A stretch of DNA of 64,000 bases from Bacteroides sp. 224 (GCF_010500995.1 NZ_QVMK01000001.1:1-64000); one strand, 5' to 3'; shown: positions 19,275-29,244, counted from the stretch's first letter. The notes: generated from the letters alone by a model not told the origin. Program-made: numbers and translations.

Positions 19275-22200
19275 ATGAATAAGATACAAAAAACACTTAG
19301 CATTTTTGCCTTACTTATATGTGGGGCAGCTAATCTATGGGGACAGGGAAGCCATAAACTGACAGGGAAAATCTTGTCTACAGATAATCAACCGGTAGAA
19401 GGGGCTATTGTCACTATTTTAGGTACAATGAATGTTACTACTCCTAAAGAAGGCACATTCAAGTTTGAAGTAAAAGACCTTTCGGAAGTGAAAGAAATTT
19501 CTGTATGGGCACCTGGTTATTTCTCGGTGAAACAGTTACTTAAAGAAAGAACAGAAATTGTTATAACACTGACCCCGGAGACCGAATATAAGTATAATGA
19601 AACGATGGTTCTCCCTTTTCGTCGCGAAGGGGAGATGCAACTCGACGATTATACAGCTGCTACCAATATAGCCAAGAAAGATTTTATGTTGGGAACCTCT
19701 AAAATAGACCGTGCCTTAGCCGGACAAGTAGCAGGTTTGCAAATGAAACGCAGTAGTGGTATGCCAGGCGAAGGAAGTTATTATAATTTACGTGGTATTC
19801 GTACGCTGACAGGAGACAATGCTCCTTTAATAGTAATAAATGGCATTCCTCACATGCCTGATAAAGCTACTTCTTCCTTATTGGGAGGCTTATCTCGCGA
19901 TATTTTCCAATTCTACCACCTACAGGATATTGCAAATATTACTGTATTGAAAGGTGCGGAAGCAGCGATGTATGGTTCAATGGGATCCAATGGAGTGATT
20001 CTCATTGAAACAGATGGAACTGCTGCCAACGATTTGGAAACAAGAGTAAGTTATCATGGAACGTTTGGAGTAAACTGGAACAATAAACGGATGCCCTTGT
20101 TGGGATTGGATGATTATAAGCATTATTTGGCAGATATAGGAATGACTATATCCTCAGATCCAAACAAGTTCTATAACAGTTTTCCATTTATGAAAGACCC
20201 CAATGATGTACGCTATAATTATCTGTACAACAACAATACAGATTGGCAAGATAAAATTTATAAGAACAGCATATCAACCGATCATTTGTTTAGGGTTGAA
20301 GGGGGAGATAATATTGCCAAATACGATCTTTCGTTAGGATATTACCGTGAAAATGGTTTGATGGATTACACCAGTATGGAACGTTTCCATACTTTGCTGA
20401 ATGCCAATGCATTAGTTAATAAGAATGTGAATATTTTTGCAACCGTAGGGCTTGCTTATTTAACAGGGCACTATCAGCCACAAGGAATGGATGCAACTAC
20501 CAATCCTATTTTGGCTGCTTATGCCAGATCTCCATTTTTGAGTCCTTATGAGAAAGACAGCGAAGGAAATACTTTATCTTCTTATGCATCACACTATTAT
20601 GGTAGTAATAAAAATTTGGATGGAACAAGCAAAAGTGCCGATTACAGTGTAAGTAATCCACTGGCAATAATTAATAAGCTGGATGCACGCAATCGTCAGT
20701 ATGATTTAAACATGAAAGCCGGTATTATTTATAACCCGCTTCGTGAGTTAACTTTAACCGGAACAGTAGGGTTATACTATAATTATAACAATGAGCATAT
20801 TTTTGTTCCGGGTGAAACCGATCCAATCATAAAACCTATAACAGATGTGTATGGTGAACGGAAGAATTCAGTAAGCGACGGAGTAGCAGAAACTGTGAAC
20901 TTCTTTGCAAACCTGAATGCAAATTATAAGAAAACATATAATTATGTTCACCGTTTGAATGCTATTGCCGGTTGGCAAGTGTTAACCACTAAGAATGAAT
21001 ACGATGCCGGAGAAGGACGTAATACAGGTAATGACTTCTATCAGACTTTGGGAGATACAAAAATAGGACAGCGTTTTCTGGGTTATGTAAATAACTGGAA
21101 TTGGATGAATTTCTATGGTCATGCCGATTATACTTATAATGAAATGGTGCAAGCTTCGGTAAATGTAGCTGTGGATGCAGCTTCTTCAACCGGTACAGAT
21201 GCAAACCGTTTTTATATGTATCCATCGGTAGGGTTAACTTTACTTGGAAAAGGATGGAAACCACTTATGAATGCAGAATGGATTGATAAGCTGAATGTAC
21301 GTGCAGAGTATTCATTAACAGGTAATTCTCGCTTCTCTTCACAAATGGGAGGATATTATTATTCAACGCTTCCTTATATGTATTTATCAACCATTGTACG
21401 TTCTAATATCCCAAATGTTTCATTGAAGCCTGAAAAAAATGCTTCTTTGAACATCGGATTGGATTTCTCGGTTTTGCGCCGCCGTTTGAATGTATCTGTT
21501 GACTATTACAATAATCAGGTGAGTGATATGATTTCTTCTATGCCACTTTCGTCTGTTTATGGATCGATTCCTTACTATGCAAATGTGGGTAAGATGGAAA
21601 ATAAAGGTATTGAACTCTCTGCACAAGCTGCTTTAATTCGTACTCGCGACTTTGAATGGATTGTAGGAGGAAACATTTCCAAATCTAAAGATAAGATTAA
21701 ATCATTGGGTGGCGAAGAACAGATTGTTTTAGATTATGGTGGCGGTGTACAGATGGTGCACCGAGTAGGAGAGTCTCCATATCAGTTCTATGGTTATCAG
21801 GCTGATGGAGTGTTCTCAACACAAGCTGAGGCAGATGCTGCCAATCTTACCAGTCATACCGGCGAACGCTATAATGCCGGTGATGTTCGTTTTGTTGATC
21901 AAAATTCAGATAATCGTATAAACGATAAAGACCGTGTTTTGTTAGGAAGTGCTTCGCCATCTTACTTTGGAGGGTTTTATACTCAACTGAAATATAAAGG
22001 ATTCGCTGTATCGGCAGAATTCTCATATTCCAAAGGAAATAAAGCATACAATGCTGTGAGACAACAACTGGAATCGGTATCTACTACCAACAATCAAAGT
22101 GTAGCAGTAATGAATCGCTGGTCGGTAGAAGGACAGAAAACCGATATGCCAAAAGCTGCATGGAAAGATCCGGTAGGTAATAGCTATTATTCTTCTCGTT

Positions 22201-22448
22201 GGATGGAAGATGCTTCTTATCTGAAAATGAAGAACCTGACAGTTAGTTACACATTCTCCAAAACACTGTGGAACTTCTTCCGTTCCGGAACAGTATATGT
22301 AACAGGCGAGAATTTGTTGACATTTACAGATTATTTAGGTATGGATCCTGAGTTCTCTTATTCGTATGCTGAAAATATGCAAGGGCTTGATTATGCGAAG
22401 ATGATGCAACCCCGGACTGTGAAAATGGGTGTTAACTTAAAATTCTAA
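19275..22448 (+). CDS. SusC/RagA TonB-dependent transporter 2
   Basis: Second outer-membrane importer of the operon. Signal peptide about 1-23 (ending WGQG), a carboxypeptidase-regulatory-like domain (about 26-105), the plug (about 125-255, with ALAGQVAGLQM and YGSMGSNGVILIETDG) and the barrel to the final LKF. 1057 residues. It differs clearly from SusC 1, so two different oligosaccharides, or two sizes of one, may be imported. The SusD ATG overlaps its stop codon. Confidence 0.92.
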   Translation: MNKIQKTLSIFALLICGAANLWGQGSHKLTGKILSTDNQPVEGAIVTILGTMNVTTPKEGTFKFEVKDLSEVKEISVWAPGYFSVKQLLKERTEIVITLTPETEYKYNETMVLPFRREGEMQLDDYTAATNIAKKDFMLGTSKIDRALAGQVAGLQMKRSSGMPGEGSYYNLRGIRTLTGDNAPLIVINGIPHMPDKATSSLLGGLSRDIFQFYHLQDIANITVLKGAEAAMYGSMGSNGVILIETDGTAANDLETRVSYHGTFGVNWNNKRMPLLGLDDYKHYLADIGMTISSDPNKFYNSFPFMKDPNDVRYNYLYNNNTDWQDKIYKNSISTDHLFRVEGGDNIAKYDLSLGYYRENGLMDYTSMERFHTLLNANALVNKNVNIFATVGLAYLTGHYQPQGMDATTNPILAAYARSPFLSPYEKDSEGNTLSSYASHYYGSNKNLDGTSKSADYSVSNPLAIINKLDARNRQYDLNMKAGIIYNPLRELTLTGTVGLYYNYNNEHIFVPGETDPIIKPITDVYGERKNSVSDGVAETVNFFANLNANYKKTYNYVHRLNAIAGWQVLTTKNEYDAGEGRNTGNDFYQTLGDTKIGQRFLGYVNNWNWMNFYGHADYTYNEMVQASVNVAVDAASSTGTDANRFYMYPSVGLTLLGKGWKPLMNAEWIDKLNVRAEYSLTGNSRFSSQMGGYYYSTLPYMYLSTIVRSNIPNVSLKPEKNASLNIGLDFSVLRRRLNVSVDYYNNQVSDMISSMPLSSVYGSIPYYANVGKMENKGIELSAQAALIRTRDFEWIVGGNISKSKDKIKSLGGEEQIVLDYGGGVQMVHRVGESPYQFYGYQADGVFSTQAEADAANLTSHTGERYNAGDVRFVDQNSDNRINDKDRVLLGSASPSYFGGFYTQLKYKGFAVSAEFSYSKGNKAYNAVRQQLESVSTTNNQSVAVMNRWSVEGQKTDMPKAAWKDPVGNSYYSSRWMEDASYLKMKNLTVSYTFSKTLWNFFRSGTVYVTGENLLTFTDYLGMDPEFSYSYAENMQGLDYAKMMQPRTVKMGVNLKF

Positions 22449-22453
22449 TGACA

Positions 22454-24196
22454 ATGAAAAAGTTTAAGATACAAATAATATTGATAGGGTTGCTGGCAAT
22501 AACTTTTTCTTCGTGCAGTGACTTCTTTGAACCAAACAATGATACAATCCTCAAAGGTGAAGATTATATTAAAGAAGGAGGAGAACTTTACTCGGGGTTT
22601 CTGGGAATTGTAACGAAGGTGCAAGCTATTGGAGATAAGTCGATTTATCTGACTGACACACGTGCGGAGGTATTAGAACCCACCGAAGGTGCACCGGCAG
22701 AATTAGTTAGCCTTTATAATTATGAAGATGATTTAACAGGTAATACATACGCCGATCCTGCCAAATATTATGATGTGATTATTGCTTGCAACGATTATCT
22801 GCTAAAAGCAAAAGATTATAAAGATAATCATTTAAATACGATTGATGAAGATGATTATAAAAAACTAATCAGTGCTACATTAAGAGTAAAAGCATGGATT
22901 TACCTTACTTTAGGACGGATTTACGGACAGGCAATATGGTTTGATGATCCTATACAAAGCATGAATGATCTTGCAGATCAGACTCCAGAGAATTTAGATG
23001 GAATTATAAACGCTTGTGATAAATTATTAAATACAGGATTCGATGGCGTAAATGGTACATTTAGCAGCTTATCATGGGGCGAGTGGTTGAATCCGGCATC
23101 GGGGGCCACCTCTACTTCCGATGAGTATAAAAGATGGGATATGATGGTGCCCGGTTATGCTCCTCTACAGGCAGAAATCTTGCTTTGGAAAGGAGACTAT
23201 GAAAAGGCGGCTAAGTTACTTCTTGGTGAAATGTCTAAAGCTTATGATCTGGATGAGTATAAAGGAAATGTAGCCATTGTTAAACTGATGCGTTCAGGAA
23301 GTTATGGAACTAATTTTGGAGAACAATATGATTCTCAGAATCCTGTAATCTCTAAAACAGAATCGGTAATTAGGTATGACTATCAATACAATCAGCAAAA
23401 TTCGTTGTTGAAGCATTTTGATCAGAATGGAAGTTATATGTTGCGTGCTTCTGTGCCGGGAGTACAACGTTTCTCGGATGTTACCTTCAATCCTCCTTCA
23501 GATGGAACAGCTACTAAAACAACAGATCGCCGTGCCAACGCTTTTAGAGAGGTGGTGAAAGATGAAGAATATTCGGTTAGGAAATACCGTGGATTCAGTA
23601 AATCCGGACATACCGTGGCTCATGATGATGTATATATTATGATCTATCATACTGCCGACTTTTATTTTATGGCAATAGAAGCGTTGAATAATATGGGGCG
23701 TTATGAACCTGCATCGGTACTGATGAACCAGGGAGTGGATATTTTCTACTTGATGGGAGTAGAGTTAGGCGAACAATGGCAAGGTTTGAATAGCAACTGG
23801 AATTTGTGGACTACTAATCATGCCGGATTCCGCCGTACCTATGCCGATAATGGCGTTCGTGGAGTTTTAGGTTTGGGCAAACGTGATATATGGCAAAGTT
23901 CGGATGATATCAACGCAGATGAAGAAGGCTTGGAAGGATTGACAGACGAACAGAAAATTAGGAAGCATAATGATATTGAATTAGTGAAGGAAGCTTTTCT
24001 GGAATTTCCTTGCGAAGGAAAAACGTATCCTCTTATGATTCGTGTGGCTAAACGCTGGAACGATTATTCGATTATTGCTCGCTTCGTTAGTGAAAAATAT
24101 CCGGATGTGGCTAAACAAGAGGAAGTAAAAGCTAAAATCATGGCTGGTGCTTATTTCGTTCCTTGGGATCTGAAGAGCAAAGCTTCTTCTCATTAA
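22454..24196 (+). CDS. SusD-like lipoprotein 2
   Basis: Glycan-binding lipoprotein partner of SusC 2. Lipobox FSSC (Cys21 from this start), then DFFEPNND. Helical segments LRVKAWIYLTLGRIYGQAIWF and later TPR-like parts fit the SusD fold, though it is more diverged than SusD 1. Two ATG codons, 22448 and 22454, precede the signal peptide; the first overlaps the SusC stop, giving tight coupling whichever is used. 580 residues from the second ATG. Confidence 0.85.
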   Translation: MKKFKIQIILIGLLAITFSSCSDFFEPNNDTILKGEDYIKEGGELYSGFLGIVTKVQAIGDKSIYLTDTRAEVLEPTEGAPAELVSLYNYEDDLTGNTYADPAKYYDVIIACNDYLLKAKDYKDNHLNTIDEDDYKKLISATLRVKAWIYLTLGRIYGQAIWFDDPIQSMNDLADQTPENLDGIINACDKLLNTGFDGVNGTFSSLSWGEWLNPASGATSTSDEYKRWDMMVPGYAPLQAEILLWKGDYEKAAKLLLGEMSKAYDLDEYKGNVAIVKLMRSGSYGTNFGEQYDSQNPVISKTESVIRYDYQYNQQNSLLKHFDQNGSYMLRASVPGVQRFSDVTFNPPSDGTATKTTDRRANAFREVVKDEEYSVRKYRGFSKSGHTVAHDDVYIMIYHTADFYFMAIEALNNMGRYEPASVLMNQGVDIFYLMGVELGEQWQGLNSNWNLWTTNHAGFRRTYADNGVRGVLGLGKRDIWQSSDDINADEEGLEGLTDEQKIRKHNDIELVKEAFLEFPCEGKTYPLMIRVAKRWNDYSIIARFVSEKYPDVAKQEEVKAKIMAGAYFVPWDLKSKASSH

Positions 24197-24226
24197 CAAT
24201 CTGTTTTTTATATTAAAAAGAAACTT

Positions 24227-25837
24227 ATGAAAAAGATTACTAAAATAACATGTTTGCTTCTGGGACTGATTTTATCAGTCCCCTTGGCAGCGCAGAAAGT
24301 TTACTATATAGATCCCGAAGGGAATGATAATAATTCGGGAACAGAAGATGCGCCTTTTGCCACATTGGTTAAGGTACAAGAAGTGGTGGCTCCCGGAGAT
24401 ATTGTTTATATCAATGAAGGAACCTACTCAATATCGCCCGATCAGGCTCCGATGACTACTACCAATAGCAACCTTTATCATTGTGTGTTTCACCTGAATA
24501 AAAGTGGAGAAACCGGAAAACCGATTTCGTATATAGCTAACCCCAAAAATTCTACTCGTCCGGTATTTGACCTCTCTTTGGTAAAACCAAAAGATCAACG
24601 TGTTACAGTATTCTATGTAACCGGCTCTAATCTATACCTCAAAGGTTTTGATGTAATTGGAACACAGGTTACTATTGTAGGTCATACACAGTCCGAGGCT
24701 TTTCGCATAGTGAAAGGGGCTAACAATAATAAATATGAGGACTTGAAAGTACACGATGGTATGGCTATTGGCTTCTACCTACTTGGAGGAAGCAATAATC
24801 ATATCCTGAATTGTGATGCTTATAATAACTATGACAACGTTTCTGATGGAAGTAAAGGTGGTAATGTGGATGGCTTTGGTGCACACATCAGCTCGTCTTC
24901 AGTAGGAGAAGGAGTGGGCACAGGTAATGTGTTCGAAGGATGCCGCGCATGGTATAATAGCGATGATGGCTTTGATTTGATTAACTGTTTCGAGGCTGTG
25001 AAAATCATTAACTGCTGGGCTTTCCTTAATGGATACGGTGGAAGTAAAGGTGTGGCTGCCGGAGACGGTACCGGATTTAAAGCCGGAGGATATGGCATGT
25101 CCGAAGATGCACTACCCAAAGTTCCTGCTGTTATACCTGTGCACGAGGTAACTAACAGTTTAGCTTATTATAACCGGTTAAGAGGTTTTTACGCTAATCA
25201 TCATTTAGGCGGACTTGTTTTTGCCAATAATACAGCCATTGCCAGTGGAGTGAACTTTGAAATGAGGAACAGAGAATTACCTCTTGTATTACCTCCGGTA
25301 GATGTAAATGGTTATGAACATGCCATCAAAAACAATCTGTCCTTTTCTGGTGCCAGAGGAAGTACCTTTGCCATACAGTGGGTAAATAAAGGAAAAAGCA
25401 AACTTACAAATAACTCTTTTGATGCCGGATTAGATATGAAAGAAACCGACTTTGTTAGTTTAGACGAAACAGAGTTGATGGCGCAACGTAAATCGAATGG
25501 AGATTTACCGGATATCAGCTTTGGGAAACTAACTTCGGATGCAGAACTTCGCTACTGGGGTATGGGTTGCTTTGCATCAGGCGAAGCCTCTAAACTAGAC
25601 TTTAGCTGGTTGAAGAAACCAACCATCGTGTTGGCAGGAACTATCGCAAGTGTAGTAGGGCCTAATGCCGAAGAATTTACAAAGATATATGTAAATCTGG
25701 ATGGAACAGATCAAACCGATTCTTTTGATAAAACAGCCGATCTGTCAGCCTATACTGGTGTCCTAAATCTGAAAGCTACTGTTGAAGATAAAGACGGTAA
25801 CATCAAGAGAAGCATTATATTGAAAATAAAAAGATAA
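24227..25837 (+). CDS. PL9 polysaccharide lyase (pectate lyase type)
   Basis: Secreted right-handed parallel beta-helix lyase that cleaves polygalacturonate or the rhamnogalacturonan backbone by beta-elimination with calcium. Signal peptide about 1-22 (ending LAAQ). Against the characterised Pel9A enzyme, likely calcium ligands are Asp215 and Asp246, Asp247 and Asp250 (in NSDDGFDL), and the catalytic base is Lys285 (in GTGFKAGG); the spacing of these residues agrees closely. About residues 455-536 form a small C-terminal beta domain. This is the only lyase in the operon and would make the substrate used by the GH105 enzyme. Confidence 0.87.
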   Translation: MKKITKITCLLLGLILSVPLAAQKVYYIDPEGNDNNSGTEDAPFATLVKVQEVVAPGDIVYINEGTYSISPDQAPMTTTNSNLYHCVFHLNKSGETGKPISYIANPKNSTRPVFDLSLVKPKDQRVTVFYVTGSNLYLKGFDVIGTQVTIVGHTQSEAFRIVKGANNNKYEDLKVHDGMAIGFYLLGGSNNHILNCDAYNNYDNVSDGSKGGNVDGFGAHISSSSVGEGVGTGNVFEGCRAWYNSDDGFDLINCFEAVKIINCWAFLNGYGGSKGVAAGDGTGFKAGGYGMSEDALPKVPAVIPVHEVTNSLAYYNRLRGFYANHHLGGLVFANNTAIASGVNFEMRNRELPLVLPPVDVNGYEHAIKNNLSFSGARGSTFAIQWVNKGKSKLTNNSFDAGLDMKETDFVSLDETELMAQRKSNGDLPDISFGKLTSDAELRYWGMGCFASGEASKLDFSWLKKPTIVLAGTIASVVGPNAEEFTKIYVNLDGTDQTDSFDKTADLSAYTGVLNLKATVEDKDGNIKRSIILKIKR

Positions 25838-25860
25838 TAACCGGATAAATTTAGAATGAT

Positions 25861-26511
25861 ATGAAACAATTTACTTATATACTCTCTTTTATCCTGATGT
25901 TGCTACAGTTCAACCTTTTTATAGCCTGTAGCGATGATGATAATACAGTTTCTGAACTAAAACTTGATCGCACAGCTATTCAGGTAAAGCAAGGAAGTGA
26001 AGGCATATTAAAGATTGAAAGCGGAAGCGGTGGATACCAGTTTTCTTTTTCTGCCGAAGGTTATGCCGAAGCTAAGTATCGTGATAATCTGATCTATATA
26101 CAAGGAAAGAACTATGGAAAAGTAGTTTTAACCATCACTGATTTGGCAGGAAATACTGCAAAATTAGATGTAGTAATCATATCAAGTGTACTCAATACTG
26201 ACACCCAGCGATTTGTTTGGGGTAACATGATAGAACTCAATAAAGCCAATAATTGGGGACTTACCGTCGAAGAAAACAGCATTGCCCTTACCAATGTGCT
26301 GGAAGGGAAACAATATGTTTTATCTTGTGATGGCGATCTATCCGTTGGTATTAAACAAAATGCTACCCTTGAAATTTTGAGTAGTAAAGAGGGTGAAGCT
26401 CCTCAGGAAATAATCCTTGCCGGCATGGAAGTTCTTCAGGTTAAAGACGGACTTTGTTCCATCATCTTTAGCTCGGCCGATACCGTTGGCGAATTAGTAT
26501 TCCAACAATAA
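25861..26511 (+). CDS. Small lipoprotein with a BACON/Ig-like domain
   Basis: Last gene of the pectin operon. Lipobox FIAC with Cys23 followed by SDDD, which suggests surface display. Residues about 30-110 form a beta-sandwich-like stretch (LKLDRTAIQVKQGSEG, then VVLTITDLAG) similar to repeats in the mannan-locus lipoprotein at 52679-54322, where such units precede a LamG domain. The remaining 105 residues give no recognised family. It could be a small glycan-binding protein; there is no direct evidence. Confidence 0.6.
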   Translation: MKQFTYILSFILMLLQFNLFIACSDDDNTVSELKLDRTAIQVKQGSEGILKIESGSGGYQFSFSAEGYAEAKYRDNLIYIQGKNYGKVVLTITDLAGNTAKLDVVIISSVLNTDTQRFVWGNMIELNKANNWGLTVEENSIALTNVLEGKQYVLSCDGDLSVGIKQNATLEILSSKEGEAPQEIILAGMEVLQVKDGLCSIIFSSADTVGELVFQQ

Positions 26512-26528
26512 TTCTTTTTACATAAAAC

Positions 26529-26559
26529 AGAGAGGGCGTTTAAATGAAGCGTCCTCTCT
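26529..26559 (+). terminator. Terminator of the pectin operon
   Basis: A 13-bp stem (AGAGAGGGCGTTT paired with AAGCGTCCTCTCT, two G-U pairs) with a five-base loop, 17 bases after the operon's last stop. It ends 16 bases before the sulfatase ATG, so the sulfatase probably depends on read-through or a promoter overlapping this hairpin. Confidence 0.75.
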
Positions 26560-26575
26560 TTACATTTATAACCTT

Positions 26576-27964
26576 ATGATTTCAACTAACAGCCTTTCGT
26601 TAACAGCAATCTGCTCCCTCACCACCCTCCTTTCCTCCTGCGGAGGTACCCCTACAGCTAAAAACGCCACCCTTTCCAAACCCAACATCATCTTCATCCT
26701 CGCCGATGACATGGGCTACGGCGATCTTTCCTGCTACGGAAACAAATACATCCAAACCCCCAACATCGATAAACTGGCAGAAACAGGAACTCGCTTCCGG
26801 CAATGCTACGCAGGTTCTGCCATCAGCTCCCCCTCCCGTTGCGCGTTGATGACCGGGAAGAATACAGGAAACACCACCATCCGCGATAACTTCTGCGTAG
26901 CAGGTGGACTGGAAGGACTAAAGAATGGAAACCCCATCCGGCGTATGCACATATTGCCAACGGATACCACCATTGCAACGGTTTTAAGCGATGCAGGCTA
27001 TCAAACCTGTTTGGTAAATAAATGGCATTTGGATGGCTTCAACCCCGAGGCAACTCCACTGAATAGAGGATTCGATGAGTTTTACGGCTGGTTGATTAGC
27101 ACTCCGCACTCCAACGATCCGTACTATTATCCTTATTACCGGTTTAGTAACGACTCGCTTATCCATATAGAAGCGAATGCACACGACCAGCATGTGAAAC
27201 ACAATACCGATCTTTCTACAGACGATGCGATTAAGTTTATCCATCGGAACAAGGAAAATCCATTCTTCCTGTATCTGGCTTACGATGCTCCCCACGAACC
27301 TTATATCATTGATGAAACCGTGTGGTACGATGATGAAAGCTGGGACATGAATACCAAACGTTATGCATCACTCATCACCCATGCAGATAGAGCCATCGGT
27401 CGGTTGCTGGATGAACTCGATAATCTGGGTATCCGCGAAAACACCTTGGTTATCTTCGCTTCCGATAATGGCGCCGCTGTTCAGGCTCCTTTGGAAGAGT
27501 TGGGATGCAATGGTGTATTTAAAGGTCGCAAGGGACTCCTTTATGAAGGTGGATTGCGTGTACCTTTCATCGTGAATCAGCCGGGCAAAGTAAAGCAGCA
27601 GGTATTGGATAATCAGATTTATTTTCCCGATGTGTTGCCTACTTTGGCGGCGTTGACAGATGCTAAAACACCGCAGGGAATGAATGGAATCAATATACTT
27701 CCCCTATTTTATGGGGAGGAAGTAGATACGGATAACCGGTTGCTGTACTGGGAGTTTACCGGAAAGCAACGCGCCGCCCGGAAAGGCGACTGGAAAGTGG
27801 TATCGGTAAAGAGGAATGCTCCATTGGAGCTTTATAACCTGAAAGAGGATATCACAGAATCTAATAACCTGGCAGAGATGTATCCCGAGAAGGTGGCCGA
27901 GTTCGAAAAGGAAATGCAAGCCATGAGAGTGCCAACTCCTAATTGGCCATTACTTAATGAATGA
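26576..27964 (+). CDS. S-type (formylglycine) sulfatase lipoprotein
   Basis: Predicted to remove sulfate esters from glycans. Lipobox LSSC, Cys22. The alkaline-phosphatase-fold core begins at NIIFILADDMGYGD (metal-binding Asp44/Asp45). The activation motif is Ser84-Ser-Pro-Ser-Arg88, the S-type version that needs an anaerobic sulfatase-maturating enzyme to turn Ser84 into formylglycine; no such enzyme is in the window. ASDNGA (about 300) holds further metal ligands. 462 residues is usual. The first 130 codons are unusually rich in C-ending codons compared with neighbours, hinting at a separate history. The substrate is unknown. Confidence 0.9.
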   Translation: MISTNSLSLTAICSLTTLLSSCGGTPTAKNATLSKPNIIFILADDMGYGDLSCYGNKYIQTPNIDKLAETGTRFRQCYAGSAISSPSRCALMTGKNTGNTTIRDNFCVAGGLEGLKNGNPIRRMHILPTDTTIATVLSDAGYQTCLVNKWHLDGFNPEATPLNRGFDEFYGWLISTPHSNDPYYYPYYRFSNDSLIHIEANAHDQHVKHNTDLSTDDAIKFIHRNKENPFFLYLAYDAPHEPYIIDETVWYDDESWDMNTKRYASLITHADRAIGRLLDELDNLGIRENTLVIFASDNGAAVQAPLEELGCNGVFKGRKGLLYEGGLRVPFIVNQPGKVKQQVLDNQIYFPDVLPTLAALTDAKTPQGMNGINILPLFYGEEVDTDNRLLYWEFTGKQRAARKGDWKVVSVKRNAPLELYNLKEDITESNNLAEMYPEKVAEFEKEMQAMRVPTPNWPLLNE

Positions 27965-28044
27965 TAACAGGATGAAGAATAAATAAATGGGTTTATCTTT
28001 TTTTTGTAACTTGCCGCTCATTTGAATTATAAATTAAAGATCTC

Positions 28045-28953
28045 ATGAAAAAAAAGAAACTATTATTTATTCTGATTTCTCTCTTTCTAACTGCAAATAC
28101 AACAGCTTTTGCAGCAAAACCCAAAGCCAAACATGTTATTCTTATTGGTTTGGATGGCTGGGGGTCATACAGTGTAGAGAAAGCAGATATGCCTGTTACT
28201 AAACAATTTATGGCCGAGGGTGCTTATACCCTGAAAAAACGTTCGGTACTTCCTTCTTCCAGTGCGGTAAACTGGGCTTCTATGTTTATGGGGGCAGGTC
28301 CCGAGGTGCACGGGTATACGGAATGGGGCTCCAAAAAACCGGAACTTCCTTCTCGTGTTGTTTATAAGAACAATATCTTCCCAACGATTTTTCAGCTTTA
28401 CCGTGATGCAGATCCGAAAGCAGAAATAGGTTGTTTGTACGAATGGGACGGTATTAAATACTTGGTAGATACTTTGTCGCTGAACTATCATGCCCAAGCG
28501 CCCAACTACAAAAAGCATCCTACTGCCTTGTGCGAAATGTCTGTTAAGTATATCAAAGAAAAGAAACCGAACTTCATGGCGGTTATTTTCGATAATCCGG
28601 ATCATGTAGGTCATGCCGATGGTCATGATACCCCCAACTATTATACTAAGCTGAAAGAGCTGGATGGCTATATCAGTCAAATTGTAGATGCTGTAAAGCA
28701 AGCAGGGATGTATGACGATGCCATCTTTATTATTACTGCCGACCACGGTGGAGTTAACAAAGGACATGGCGGTAAGACGATGTTAGAGATGGAAACCCCT
28801 TTTATAATTTCGGGCAAAAGCATAAAGAAGAAAGGCTATTGCTTTGATGACATCAGCATGATGCAGTATGATTGTGCCTCCATACTTGCCAAGATATTAG
28901 GAGTAAAGCAACCCCAGGTTTGGACAGGGCGTTTGGTGAAAGAGATTTTTTAA
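28045..28953 (+). CDS. Secreted phosphodiesterase/nucleotide pyrophosphatase-like protein
   Basis: Member of the type I phosphodiesterase branch of the alkaline phosphatase superfamily. Signal peptide about 1-23. Metal-site motifs seen: LIGLDGWG (Asp37), PSSSAVNWASM (about 70-80, with a Ser as likely nucleophile), DNPDHVGHADGHD and ITADHGGVNKGHGG. 302 residues, shorter than nucleotide pyrophosphatases with extra domains. It follows the sulfatase by 80 bases, with a T-rich stretch between, so joint transcription is uncertain. The true substrate (phosphodiester or phosphonate glycan modification) is unknown. Confidence 0.78.
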   Translation: MKKKKLLFILISLFLTANTTAFAAKPKAKHVILIGLDGWGSYSVEKADMPVTKQFMAEGAYTLKKRSVLPSSSAVNWASMFMGAGPEVHGYTEWGSKKPELPSRVVYKNNIFPTIFQLYRDADPKAEIGCLYEWDGIKYLVDTLSLNYHAQAPNYKKHPTALCEMSVKYIKEKKPNFMAVIFDNPDHVGHADGHDTPNYYTKLKELDGYISQIVDAVKQAGMYDDAIFIITADHGGVNKGHGGKTMLEMETPFIISGKSIKKKGYCFDDISMMQYDCASILAKILGVKQPQVWTGRLVKEIF

Positions 28954-28989
28954 GCATTGTATGTAAAATCTGAATTTTCCAATTCACCT

Positions 28990-29113
28990 CAGAAAAGTTT
29001 GTGGCAAAATGCTATCATTGCTATCATAGTGTGTTTAACGTTCTGTGTAATAGCGAGTTGATGCTATGATAGCATTATGTTTTAAGAAAAATATCTACCA
29101 TTTATGCTATCAT
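28990..29113. repeat. Left inverted repeat of the VirE-gene unit
   Basis: This 124-bp stretch is matched in inverted order by 31484-31606. Verified blocks: 28990-28997 (8/8), 29005-29027 (21/23), 29064-29081 (16/18), 29082-29105 (24/24) and 29107-29113 (7/7); the 7-base and 36-base spacers between outer blocks are the same length on both sides. Within it the word TGCTATCAT occurs at 29010, 29019 and 29105, and the near-palindrome ATGCTATGATAGCAT at 29061. It looks like a mobile-element end or a multi-site binding region. Confidence 0.85.
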
Positions 29114-29135
29114 GCTTCTTGTCTGAACACTCTTT

Positions 29136-29220
29136 GTACACCCGGGTGTACGGCATTGGTAGACCCGGGTGTACATGGTTGGTAGATCCGGGTGTGCAGG
29201 ATGGGTAGACCCGGGTGTAC
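29136..29220. repeat. Four 23-bp repeats around a CCCGGG palindrome
   Basis: The words ACACCCGGGTGTAC, AGACCCGGGTGTAC, AGATCCGGGTGTGC and AGACCCGGGTGTAC begin at 29138, 29161, 29184 and 29207, exactly 23 bp apart, with 9-base spacers. The first copy lies in a perfect 16-base palindrome, GTACACCCGGGTGTAC. It is locally GC-rich in an AT-rich gap, and lies between the left inverted repeat and the VirE-type gene. Confidence 0.85.
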
Positions 29221-29244
29221 AAAGGAGGGGGATTGTGGCTGTGA

